From positions 1 through 59,784 of the forward strand of contig CANJWD010000003.1 in NCBI GenBank assembly GCA_947478475.1: 59,784 nucleotides of DNA, given 5' to 3'. This DNA comes from Enterobacterales bacterium. Its GTDB lineage: Bacteria; Pseudomonadota; Gammaproteobacteria; Enterobacterales; Enterobacteriaceae. Positions 1-7,100 of the stretch are shown here, in pieces; positions within the stretch are counted from its first letter, which is position 1; every line of letters begins with the position of its first letter. A model generated the notes under the pieces. That model had not been told where the DNA came from. It saw nothing but the letters and a program-made list of their open reading frames with translations, and searched no databases. A program made the position numbers and the translations under genes.

Positions 1-326
1 ACGGGGTGTAACCCACCGTTTTCCCTGTGACGCCCGGGTAATGAAACATCTATCGTTTCAGCACGCAGACGCGCACGCATCCGCAGCGACTCCAGGGTAT
101 TTTTTCGTTCACTTAGCAGGTCCTGAATCTGGTATTTAGCCCGATTGATAGCAGATCCTGCTATCGAACGTTCTTCTGCGGGCAAATCACGTAATGATGC
201 CATCCGGTGTGTCAAATGACCCTTTTTTCCTAAATATTCGACGCGTACCAGATCTAATTCATTAAGATCCTGGGCATTTTCGATGGCAACTGTGACACGG
301 GTAATCAGCTCCGCAAGCTCTGTCAT
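1..326 (-). CDS. pheS: Phenylalanyl-tRNA synthetase alpha subunit, N-terminal part (cut by window edge)
   Basis: The alpha subunit of the (alpha-beta)2 enzyme that charges tRNA-Phe in the cytoplasm. Reading the minus strand from ATG at 326 gives 108 open codons that align with the E. coli PheS N-terminus, including YLGKKGHLT, the LRDLP segment, [10 protein letters not shown] and ENGGLHP. This is the tRNA-binding coiled-coil arm and the start of the catalytic core; the rest lies outside the window. A GGAG Shine-Dalgarno sequence stands about 8 bases before the ATG. The gene follows rplT, as in other enterobacteria, but an intron relic and a terminator-like hairpin now separate them. No frameshift is visible in the part present. 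Confidence 0.93.
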   Translation of the reverse strand, partial: MTELAELITRVTVAIENAQDLNELDLVRVEYLGKKGHLTHRMASLRDLPAEERSIAGSAINRAKYQIQDLLSERKNTLESLRMRARLRAETIDVSLPGRHRENGGLHP

Positions 327-388
327 TGTTTTTCTCCGGCCACAAATTATAGATCGAGCAGGAGGCGGGATCACTCCCGTCGTCCCCT

Positions 389-425
389 CACACCACCGTA
401 CCTACGGTTCCGTATACGGCGGCTC
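389..425 (-). ncRNA. Group II intron domain V-like hairpin (copy A, 3' side)
   Basis: On the minus strand this folds as a lower stem GCCGCCGTA/TACGGTGGT, a two-base GG bulge, and an upper stem TACG/CGTA closed by a GAAC tetraloop. That is the domain V plan of group IIC ribozymes. A domain VI-like hairpin and the presumed 3' splice site follow, down to about 353. Confidence 0.75.
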
Positions 426-430
426 ATTGA

Positions 431-470
431 TAACATTGAAACGATAACATTGAAACGATAACACTGAAAC
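431..470. repeat. 14-bp tandem repeat (about 2.9 copies) inside the intron remnant
   Basis: The unit taacattgaaacga occurs twice exactly, followed by a diverged partial third copy. It lies between the two domain V-like hairpins, where the 3' end of the upstream intron copy should join the downstream one, so it marks or was made at a deletion joint. Confidence 0.85.
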
Positions 471-483
471 TGCCGCTGCCTCC

Positions 484-520
484 CACACCACCCGGTGTGC
501 GGGTCCGCACCGGGTGGTTC
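484..520 (-). ncRNA. Group II intron domain V-like hairpin (copy B, 5' side)
   Basis: On the minus strand the lower stem ACCACCCGGT/ACCGGGTGGT is perfect. It carries a two-base AC bulge and an upper stem GCG/CGC with a GACC loop. It differs in sequence from copy A, so it comes from a different intron and is not a local duplication. No full domain VI follows it. Confidence 0.65.
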
Positions 521-538
521 GGGAAGTTGAGGTCAGCA

Positions 539-643
539 TCATAGGCGGGGAACGCCGGGGCGGTCAAAGCAGGCAATCGTGAGCACCCGGTTGAGCCATT
601 CGGCGCTGTTGCGCTTCACGTCGCTCGCTGTGATCAGCTTGCG
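539..643 (-). pseudogene. C-terminal fragment of a group II intron-encoded protein
   Basis: About 34 open codons on the minus strand encode a peptide ending KRNSAEWLNRVL...CFDRPGVPRL before a TGA at 541-539. It lies between the intron 5' end and domain V copy B, where the tail of an intron reverse transcriptase/maturase is expected. The polymerase and maturase domains are absent. Assignment rests on position and general likeness to group IIC protein tails, not on a search. Confidence 0.4.
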
Positions 644-685
644 GGAGGACTTTCCCCTCCAGGAGGGCATCCATGCCGGGCGCAC

Positions 686-733
686 AAAAAAAGCCTCCAC
701 CATGGGAGGCTAAAAGGGAGACAGACTCCCTTT
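686..733 (-). terminator. Intrinsic terminator/attenuator between rplT and pheS, with a second hairpin
   Basis: On the minus strand two hairpins follow the rplT stop codon. The first is AAAGGGAG/CTCCCTTT (712-733). The second is GCCTCC...GGAGGC (693-710), followed by seven T residues (686-692). The second matches the pheST attenuator terminator of E. coli in its arms. No room remains between rplT and this hairpin for the Phe-rich pheM leader peptide, so Phe-dependent attenuation may be lost and the hairpin may simply end the rplT transcript. Confidence 0.8.
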
Positions 734-742
734 GAGGCTAAT

Positions 743-1099
743 TCATACCGACGCTATCTTTGCCTTCTCAACCAGCACCGCAAACGCTGCTTTATCGAAC
801 ACAGCGATATCGGCCAGAATTTTGCGATCGATCTCAATAGAGGATTTTTTCAGCCCATTCATTAAACGGCTGTAGGACATTCCGCTCTGACGGGCCGCTG
901 CGTTGATGCGCACGATCCACAGTTGCCTGAACTGGCGCTTGCGCTGACGGCGGTCCCGGTAGGCATACTGTCCTGCCTTAATAACCGCCTGAAAGGCAAC
1001 ACGATATACGCGCGAACGCGCACCATAGTAACCCTTCGCCTGCTTTAGTATCTTTTTGTGACGTGCACGTGCAACCACACCACGTTTTACGCGAGCCAT
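743..1099 (-). CDS. rplT: 50S ribosomal protein L20
   Basis: L20 binds 23S rRNA early in assembly of the large ribosomal subunit and, in E. coli, represses its own operon by binding the rpmI leader. The product has 118 residues, the usual length, with the basic N-terminal extension [17 protein letters not shown] and the conserved [24 protein letters not shown] stretch in two parts around residues 30-57. It is the last gene of thrS-infC-rpmI-rplT; the gap to rpmI is 40 bp. A double hairpin follows the stop codon at once. Confidence 0.98.
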   Translation of the reverse strand: MARVKRGVVARARHKKILKQAKGYYGARSRVYRVAFQAVIKAGQYAYRDRRQRKRQFRQLWIVRINAAARQSGMSYSRLMNGLKKSSIEIDRKILADIAVFDKAAFAVLVEKAKIASV

Positions 1100-1139
1100 A
1101 CACTTCTCCTGTCGATTTAATTTTTATACCAAAGTTAAC

Positions 1140-1337
1140 TTACGCATAGGGCAAACATGCTACGACCAGGCTGAGATCACTTTTTGATACCAGGCCTTTT
1201 GGACGCAGTCTGCGTTTACGTTTAGTTGTTTTTTTGGTCAAAATATGACGCAGGTTAGCATGTTTATGCTTAAAACCACCACTGGCGGTCTTTTTGAAGC
1301 GCTTGGCAGCAGCTCGCACTGTTTTAATTTTTGGCAT
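1140..1337 (-). CDS. rpmI: 50S ribosomal protein L35
   Basis: A small basic protein of the large ribosomal subunit. The product is 65 residues, beginning [17 protein letters not shown] and ending [10 protein letters not shown], which matches E. coli L35 end to end. The frame stays open upstream to 1421, but ATG at 1337 gives the family's exact N-terminus and is chosen for that. The 98-bp gap from infC corresponds to the leader that in E. coli contains the L20 repressor site; I did not resolve the pseudoknot here. Confidence 0.97.
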   Translation of the reverse strand: MPKIKTVRAAAKRFKKTASGGFKHKHANLRHILTKKTTKRKRRLRPKGLVSKSDLSLVVACLPYA

Positions 1338-1435
1338 CAAATTTATCCACTTCGCATTGTTAATTATATAAACCAGCAGGTCGAAAACCCCGCCCACAGC
1401 GCAATCCATGCAGGGGGGCATTACTTTGGAGGGCC

Positions 1436-1987
1436 TTACTGTTTCTTTTTAGGTGCGAGCACCATAATCATCTGACGACCCTCTATCCTTGTAGGAAAAG
1501 ATTCGACTACCGCCAGTTCATTATTTTCACACAAATCCCTACGGACACGATTAAGCATTTCCATACCGATCTGCTGGTGCACCATCTCACGTCCGCGGAA
1601 ACGCAGGGTGATTTTGGCTTTATCGCCATCTTCCAGAAAGCGAATCAGGTTGCGTAGTTTTACCTGATAGTCGCCATCATCAGTGCCAGGCCGGAATTTG
1701 ATTTCCTTAACCTGAATAACTTTTTGTTTCTTTTTTTGTTCTTTAGTTGATTTGCTCTTCTCGTAGAGGAATTTACCATAATCCATGATACGGCAAACAG
1801 GCGGCTCAGCATTTGGACTAATTTCTACCAAATCGACACCCGCTTCCTCAGATTTTTCAAGGGCTTCATTAAGGCTGACAATACCAATTTGCTCGCCATC
1901 GACACCTGTCAGACGAACTTCCGTGACGCGAATCTCTTTATTGATACGATTAGGACGCGCCGGTTGAACTCGTTTTCCGCCTTTAAT
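1436..1987 (-). CDS. infC: Translation initiation factor IF-3, with an AUU start codon
   Basis: IF-3 binds the 30S subunit, prevents premature joining of subunits and checks start codons. The C-terminal domain from about residue 90 is nearly identical to E. coli, ending [16 protein letters not shown]. The frame runs upstream without a stop to ATT at 1987-1985, giving 183 residues that begin [15 protein letters not shown] after fMet, exactly the family N-terminus. ATT is the known rare start codon through which IF-3 limits its own synthesis. A GGAGG sequence lies before it and only three bases separate it from the thrS stop codon. A start search limited to ATG/GTG/TTG would cut the gene to 131 residues and lose the N-terminal domain. 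Confidence 0.96.
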   Translation of the reverse strand: MKGGKRVQPARPNRINKEIRVTEVRLTGVDGEQIGIVSLNEALEKSEEAGVDLVEISPNAEPPVCRIMDYGKFLYEKSKSTKEQKKKQKVIQVKEIKFRPGTDDGDYQVKLRNLIRFLEDGDKAKITLRFRGREMVHQQIGMEMLNRVRRDLCENNELAVVESFPTRIEGRQMIMVLAPKKKQ

Positions 1988-1990
1988 ACT

Positions 1991-3919
1991 TTATTCCTCC
2001 AGTTGACGAAGACTACGGCTGCGAATTTCACTCAACAGCCGGTCCAAAACTATGTTTACATCCACACTTCCTAAATCCTTACCATGGCGAGTACGAACCG
2101 CAACCTTACCTGCTTCACGCTCTTTATCACCGCAGATCAACATGTAGGGAACCCGACGTAAAGTATGTTCGCGGATTTTAAAGCCAATTTTTTCGTTCCT
2201 CAAGTCCGTCTTCGCCCTTATACCCGCATCCTGCAGTTTTTTATTCAGCCACCCGGCATATTCAGCTTGCCCAGTGGTGATGTTCATCACTACGACTTGC
2301 AATGGTGCAAGCCAGGTGGGAAAGAAACCCGCATATTCCTCAGCCAAAATGCCAATAAAACGCTCCATCGAACCCAAAATGGCCCGGTGAACCATCACTG
2401 GTACCTGGCGATTATTATTTTCTCCTACGTAAGAGGCATTCAGACGCTCTGGCAGTGAGAAGTCGAGTTGCACGGTACCACACTGCCACGTACGATCCAA
2501 ACAATCATGCAGGGTAAATTCAATTTTTGGACCGTAAAACGCCCCTTCGCCGGGCAAGTACTCAAACAAAATTTTATTTTCTGCCAGCGCAGCAGCCAAA
2601 TCATTTTCAGCACGATCCCACTGCTGGTCACTGCCTATACGCTTTTCCGGGCGTGTAGAGAGTTTAACCGCAATTTTCTCAAAACCAAAAGTACCATACA
2701 TATCGTACAGCATATTGATACAGCCATTAACCTCATCCTGCACCTGTTCTGCAGTGCAAAAAATATGCGCGTCATCCTGAGTGAAGCCTCTTACACGCAT
2801 CAAACCATGCAGCGCTCCTGATGGTTCATTACGATGGCAGCTGCCAAATTCAGCCATACGTAACGGTAAATCACGCCAGGATTTCAGACCCTGGTTAAAG
2901 ATCTGTACATGTCCCGGACAATTCATCGGCTTGATGCAGTACTCGCGGTTCTCTGACAGGGTGGTAAACATATGCTCAGCGTAATTTTCCCAATGCCCGG
3001 TCTGCTCCCACAATGCCCTATCCATCATGAACGGTGTTTTCACTTCCTGATACTGATATTCCTTGAGTTTTATACGCACAAATGCTTCCAGCTCACGAAA
3101 GATTGTCCAGCCATCGTCATGCCAAAATACCAGACCAGGTGCTTCTTCCTGCATATGGTAGAGATCAAGCTGCTTACCAATTTTACGGTGATCACGTTTT
3201 GCCGCTTCATCCAGCCGTTTCAGATAAGCATTAAGCTGTTTTTGATCCCCCCACGCCGTACCATAAATACGCTGCAACATTTTGTTTTTACTGTCACCAC
3301 GCCAGTACGCTCCTGCTATTTTTTGCAATTTAAAATGCTGGCAAAAGCGCATGTTAGGCACATGGGGACCACGACACATGTCAATATATTCTTCGTGATA
3401 GTATAACGCCGGATGGCTGTCAGGACTTATATTTTCATTGAGAATAGCGAGTTTGTAATCTTCGCCCCGCGCAGAAAAGAGATCATGCGCATCCTGCCAG
3501 CTCATTTTTTTTTTAACCACATGATACGCTTTGTCGGCAAGCTGGTGCATGCGCACTTCCAGCTCGGCCAAATCCTCAGGCGTCAGCGGGTGATCACAAT
3601 CGACGTCGTAATAGAAACCGTTATCAATCACCGGTCCAATGGCCATTTTAGTATTGGGCCAGAGTTGCTTTATAGCATGACCCAGAAGATGCGCACACGA
3701 GTGGCGTATAATTTCCAGCCCGGCGGCATCCCTGATAGTGATGATTGCTAGCTGCGCATCAGATTCAATCATGGAGCAGGCATCTACCAGGTGCCCATTT
3801 ACATAACCTGCAATACAGGATTTCGACAGTACAGGACCAATGTCAGACGCAACACTCTGGACAGAAACAGCGCCAGCATAGTGACGCTGGCTGCCGTCAG
3901 GAAGGGTAATAGTAGGCAT
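1991..3919 (-). CDS. thrS: Threonyl-tRNA synthetase
   Basis: This cytoplasmic class II synthetase charges tRNA-Thr and hydrolyses Ser-tRNA-Thr. The product is 642 residues, the E. coli length. An N-terminal TGS domain (1-60) is followed by the editing domain with His73 and His77 (HSCAHLLGH) and the distal Cys and His in MCRGPH. The catalytic core keeps the zinc ligands in MNCPGH, in DDAHIF and in MVHRAILGS, and the C-terminal 110 residues form the anticodon-binding domain. It heads the operon with infC. An AAGGA Shine-Dalgarno sequence precedes the ATG, and a hairpin just upstream suggests translational autoregulation. Confidence 0.98.
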   Translation of the reverse strand: MPTITLPDGSQRHYAGAVSVQSVASDIGPVLSKSCIAGYVNGHLVDACSMIESDAQLAIITIRDAAGLEIIRHSCAHLLGHAIKQLWPNTKMAIGPVIDNGFYYDVDCDHPLTPEDLAELEVRMHQLADKAYHVVKKKMSWQDAHDLFSARGEDYKLAILNENISPDSHPALYYHEEYIDMCRGPHVPNMRFCQHFKLQKIAGAYWRGDSKNKMLQRIYGTAWGDQKQLNAYLKRLDEAAKRDHRKIGKQLDLYHMQEEAPGLVFWHDDGWTIFRELEAFVRIKLKEYQYQEVKTPFMMDRALWEQTGHWENYAEHMFTTLSENREYCIKPMNCPGHVQIFNQGLKSWRDLPLRMAEFGSCHRNEPSGALHGLMRVRGFTQDDAHIFCTAEQVQDEVNGCINMLYDMYGTFGFEKIAVKLSTRPEKRIGSDQQWDRAENDLAAALAENKILFEYLPGEGAFYGPKIEFTLHDCLDRTWQCGTVQLDFSLPERLNASYVGENNNRQVPVMVHRAILGSMERFIGILAEEYAGFFPTWLAPLQVVVMNITTGQAEYAGWLNKKLQDAGIRAKTDLRNEKIGFKIREHTLRRVPYMLICGDKEREAGKVAVRTRHGKDLGSVDVNIVLDRLLSEIRSRSLRQLEE

Positions 3920-3933
3920 GCTAATTCCTTAAT

Positions 3934-4007
3934 CTACAGAGACGATAGACGCAAAACAAGGCCTCTGTAGCCATATTTAATAAACCTGTATTTAATATCA
4001 ACAGGTT
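3934..4007 (-). promoter_or_regulatory. Probable thrS leader operator hairpins
   Basis: In the minus-strand leader, CTACAGAG pairs perfectly with CTCTGTAG (3963-3970 with 3934-3941). The 21-base loop contains TTGCGT, carrying the CGT that mimics a tRNA-Thr anticodon. It ends about 15 bases before the thrS ATG. A second hairpin, AACCTG/CAGGTT, lies at 3983-4007. E. coli ThrS represses its own mRNA by binding tRNA-like hairpins at these places. The likeness is structural; binding is inferred. Confidence 0.55.
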
Positions 4008-4036
4008 GCAGGCTGGCTATCCGATTTTCAGTAAGC

Positions 4037-4066
4037 AAAAAAGGCGAGGACGGACCCCACCTTTTT
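4037..4066 (-). terminator. Intrinsic terminator downstream of the porin gene
   Basis: On the minus strand AAAAAGGTGGGG pairs with the following CCTCGCCTTTTTT around a short loop, with GC-rich core and flanking A and T runs. It lies 50 bp after the porin stop codon and before the thrS leader, so it separates the two transcripts. Confidence 0.8.
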
Positions 4067-4115
4067 AAATTTCGAAATTTAGCAGCAGAACGAAAAAAAC
4101 CAGACTATACTCAAA

Positions 4116-5255
4116 TTAGAACTGATAAACCATACCAACGCCAACAATGTTATCAGTGGCGATACCGCTCGCTTCGGTAAAGTCATTTTTCTTCAACAAG
4201 TTAACCTTGTAATCAACATAGGCAGACATATTTTTATTGAAATCGTAGTAGCTGGCGATATCAACATATTCAACCAGATCGGCCTTGCCGCTATCAGCGC
4301 CCGCAACATTCAAATCTTTACCCTGAGACTTCAGATAAGCCAGTGAGGGCCGCAGACCAAAATCAAACTGATACTGCGCTACCAGCTCGATATTCTGAGT
4401 TTTATCGGCAATAAAATTATCGCCAGCGCTGCTGCTATCGGTGGGTTTGCCGCTCGAAACACCAAAAGGAGTCATATTCAGTGTTTCGGAGTATGTCGCT
4501 GCCAGATAAATATTATTGGCATCATACTTAGTCCCCACGCTCCAGGCCTGCGCGTTATTACCCAGTGCAGAGCCGTTTGTCAGGTCTTTCTGCCATTTCG
4601 AACGATTAGAAGAGGTATAAGCAGCACCAACACTGAGACCCTCTTCAATTTCATAGATAGAAGACAGACCAAAACCATCACCATTCTGCTCTAAACCAGT
4701 ACGATTTGTATTGTCATTTTTACCCTGATATTGCAAAGCAAAACTCAGGCCATCAATGAGACCAAAGAAGTTGCTGTTGCGATATGTCGCCAGATTATTA
4801 GCGCGGCTAGTCATGTAGTTGTCTGGCACAGTGACAGTATTGCCACCGAATACTGGCAGTACATCGGTCCAGGCCATGACATCGTACAGCACGCCCCAGT
4901 TACGACCGTAGTCAACCGAGCCGTAATCAGTAAACTTCAGGCCTGCGAAACCAAGGCGAGTAGCGTTGCCTTCACTGCTTTTAGATTCAGCGTTGTTAGC
5001 CTGTATATTATACTCCCACTGGCCGTAACCGGTCAGCTCGTCATTAACCTGAGTTTCACCTTTAAAACCAAAATGAATATATGATTCATCACCATCCTCA
5101 CTTTTATCCGCAGAAAAAAGATGAAGCACATCAGCCTTACCGTATAGATCTAATTTATTGCCATCTTTGTTATAAACTTCTGCCGCATTTGCTGTACCGG
5201 TAGCCAAAAGAACAGGAATAACCATTGAAAGAGTCTTGTGCTTTATCACTATCAT
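4116..5255 (-). CDS. General outer-membrane porin of the OmpC/OmpF/PhoE family
   Basis: A trimeric 16-strand beta-barrel for passive diffusion of small hydrophilic solutes. From ATG at 5255 the product has 379 residues, with a signal peptide cleaved at [19 protein letters not shown]. The constriction loop region holds SWTDVLP-like [11 protein letters not shown], and the protein ends in the Phe-terminated beta signal MVYQF. The frame is open to 5285, but GAGG sits just before 5255; a GTG two codons on has better spacing and could be the true start. Its neighbour asnS marks the ompF locus of E. coli, yet the last 60 residues (YVDYKVNLL...) look more like OmpC, so no symbol is given. OmpR-like sites lie upstream. 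Confidence 0.95.
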   Translation of the reverse strand: MIVIKHKTLSMVIPVLLATGTANAAEVYNKDGNKLDLYGKADVLHLFSADKSEDGDESYIHFGFKGETQVNDELTGYGQWEYNIQANNAESKSSEGNATRLGFAGLKFTDYGSVDYGRNWGVLYDVMAWTDVLPVFGGNTVTVPDNYMTSRANNLATYRNSNFFGLIDGLSFALQYQGKNDNTNRTGLEQNGDGFGLSSIYEIEEGLSVGAAYTSSNRSKWQKDLTNGSALGNNAQAWSVGTKYDANNIYLAATYSETLNMTPFGVSSGKPTDSSSAGDNFIADKTQNIELVAQYQFDFGLRPSLAYLKSQGKDLNVAGADSGKADLVEYVDIASYYDFNKNMSAYVDYKVNLLKKNDFTEASGIATDNIVGVGMVYQF

Positions 5256-5367
5256 TATCCTCATTGGTATAAATTGAGGCGCCACACTACCGTTGATGGT
5301 CTGGCGCCATGCGTACTAAGAGAAGTGTTCCATTCATGCTGCTGTTTATCTACACTGAATATGCTAC

Positions 5368-5418
5368 TAAATTACAATATGAGTTTCAATATGAAACTCA
5401 ATGCTACAAAATGTAAAT
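5368..5418 (-). promoter_or_regulatory. OmpR-type binding region upstream of the porin gene
   Basis: The minus strand holds TTTACATTTTGTAGCAT, close to the C1 OmpR site of E. coli ompC (TTTACATTTTG...). A perfect inverted repeat GAGTTTCATATTGAAACTC (5381-5399) and a further CATATTGTAATTT follow. Three such AT-rich direct blocks before a porin gene fit osmotic control by EnvZ/OmpR. No footprint can be seen from sequence. Confidence 0.6.
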
Positions 5419-5474
5419 AAAAAGGTTTCCTTGCAACCAAAGCTGAGGAGATACTGCAACGAAAGAGTCATTTT

Positions 5475-6875
5475 CTAGAAACTGGCATTACGTGGTGTAC
5501 GCGGGAATGGAATCACGTCACGTACATTTTGTACTCCAGTAACATAAGCAACCAGTCGCTCGAAGCCTAAACCAAAACCCGCATGAGGTACAGTGCCATA
5601 ACGACGTAAATCACGATACCACCAGTAATCTTCTTTATTCAGGCACATTTCTTCAAGACGCAGGTCCAAAAAATGGAGACGTTCCTCACGCTGCGAACCA
5701 CCAATAATTTCACCAATACCTGGCGCCAGTACATCCATTGCCGCAACGGTCTTACCATCCTCATTTATACGCATGTAAAATGCCTTGATCGCTTTCGGAT
5801 AGTTTTTTACCACCAGAGGGGATCGAAAGTACTCTTCTGCCAGCCAGCGTTCATGTTCCGAGGAAAGATCAATACCCCAGTGAACGTCGTTTTCAAAGCG
5901 CTGGCCACTTGCCAGTAAAATGTTGATGGCTTCGCCATAATCGATCTGTGCGAAATCAGATACTACAAATTGCTCCAGACGTGAAATTACTGTCTGTTCT
6001 GTCCTTTCTGCAAAGAAAACCAAATCATCAGAACACTCACTGAGTACCGCCTGAAAAACATATTTCAGCATCTTTTCGGCCAGCGCCGCCACATCATCCA
6101 GTGTGGCAAATGCCACTTCGGGCTCAATCATCCAGAACTCGGCCAGGTGGCGGCTGGTATTCGAGTTTTCAGCCCGAAACGTAGGGCCAAAGGTATAAAT
6201 TTTTGACAGGGCACACGCGTAGGTTTCAGCGTTTAACTGGCCAGAAACAGTCAGAAAAGCTTCTTTACCAAAAAAATCTTTGCCAAAATCTACCGCTCCG
6301 CTGGCCGTACGCGGTAGATTTGCCAAATCCAGGGTGGATACCCGGAACATTTCACCGGCCCCTTCAGTATCAGCGGTGGTAATCAGCGGGGTGGAGATCC
6401 AAAAATAACCACTCTGATGGAAGAAACGATGAATAGCCTGAGCCAGGCTGTGACGTACCCGCGCTACGGCACCGATGATATTGGTACGTGGACGCAAGTG
6501 TGCGGCGTCGCGCAGGTATTCAACACTGTGACGCTTTGCCGCCATGGGGTAAGTATCCGGGTCCTCAACCCAGCCCACCACCTGAACGCTGCTGGCCCGA
6601 AGTTCGAGAAACTGCCCGACACCGGCAGAGGCAACAACAGATCCAGTGACCGTTACGGAACAGCCCGTGGTCAGGCGCAGTATCTCATCATGATAATGAG
6701 TTAATGAACTATCCACGACCACCTGTAACGGGTTAAAGCAAGAGCCATCGTAAACCGCGATGAAAGAGATCCCCGCTTTAGAATCTCTGCGGGTACGTAC
6801 CCAGCCGCGCACGGTGACTTCAGTATCAACTGTAATACGCCCGTGCAGTATGTCGATGACAGATACCACGCTCAT
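5475..6875 (-). CDS. asnS: Asparaginyl-tRNA synthetase
   Basis: This class IIb synthetase attaches asparagine to tRNA-Asn in the cytoplasm. The product is 466 residues, the E. coli length. An N-terminal OB fold ([19 protein letters not shown]) binds the anticodon. The catalytic domain carries motif 2, [21 protein letters not shown] in two parts, and motif 3, [15 protein letters not shown], near the end. It lies upstream of the porin gene in the same direction, as asnS does with ompF in E. coli. The nicotinate phosphoribosyltransferase gene pncB, which lies between asnS and pepN in E. coli, is not here. Confidence 0.98.
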   Translation of the reverse strand: MSVVSVIDILHGRITVDTEVTVRGWVRTRRDSKAGISFIAVYDGSCFNPLQVVVDSSLTHYHDEILRLTTGCSVTVTGSVVASAGVGQFLELRASSVQVVGWVEDPDTYPMAAKRHSVEYLRDAAHLRPRTNIIGAVARVRHSLAQAIHRFFHQSGYFWISTPLITTADTEGAGEMFRVSTLDLANLPRTASGAVDFGKDFFGKEAFLTVSGQLNAETYACALSKIYTFGPTFRAENSNTSRHLAEFWMIEPEVAFATLDDVAALAEKMLKYVFQAVLSECSDDLVFFAERTEQTVISRLEQFVVSDFAQIDYGEAINILLASGQRFENDVHWGIDLSSEHERWLAEEYFRSPLVVKNYPKAIKAFYMRINEDGKTVAAMDVLAPGIGEIIGGSQREERLHFLDLRLEEMCLNKEDYWWYRDLRRYGTVPHAGFGLGFERLVAYVTGVQNVRDVIPFPRTPRNASF

Positions 6876-7100
6876 AATAAATGTCTCTCTTTGAAATTTA
6901 GTGAATAATTTAGCCGTGTTTCACAGGTTAATATTGCGGACCAAAGCAATATCAGTATGTTACTTATGGTAATTCAGGACACAAGCAGAAATCATACGAT
7001 TAGTGCAACATTCTGACTTTTTTATCGCTATGATACCGTTAAAGATAGTTTGCCATGCGGCCATCTGGTCATAGCCGTTGCGGCAGCAAATAAGGTTTTT

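Larger units (their letters stand above)
353..685 (-). mobile_element. Deletion remnant of one or two group IIC introns
   Basis: Read on the minus strand, the segment opens at 685 with GTGCGCCCGGCATGG, the usual 5' end of a group II intron, directly after the T-run of a terminator hairpin. It closes with a domain V-VI structure ending in CTCGAT near 353. Two separate domain V-like hairpins are present, at 484-520 and 389-425. Each is 37 bases and ends in GGTGGTGTG, as in the Oceanobacillus iheyensis group IIC ribozyme. Between the 5' end and the first hairpin lies about 35 codons resembling the end of an intron-encoded protein. Reverse transcriptase and most of domain I are gone, so it cannot move by itself. 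Insertion behind intrinsic terminators is known for class C introns. The exact 3' end is inferred. Confidence 0.75.

Noticed and set aside
1338-1421. Open upstream extension of rpmI
   Set aside because: L35 is 65 residues in the family and the extension has no counterpart; the ATG at 1337 fits exactly.
2165-3751. Several plus-strand frames inside thrS
   Set aside because: They lie wholly within a well-supported gene and have no family likeness. The same applies to shadow frames in pepN, mfd, rapA and others.
7050-7100. Upstream start for pepN
   Set aside because: The extra 17 residues are not in PepN, and a Shine-Dalgarno sequence precedes 7101.
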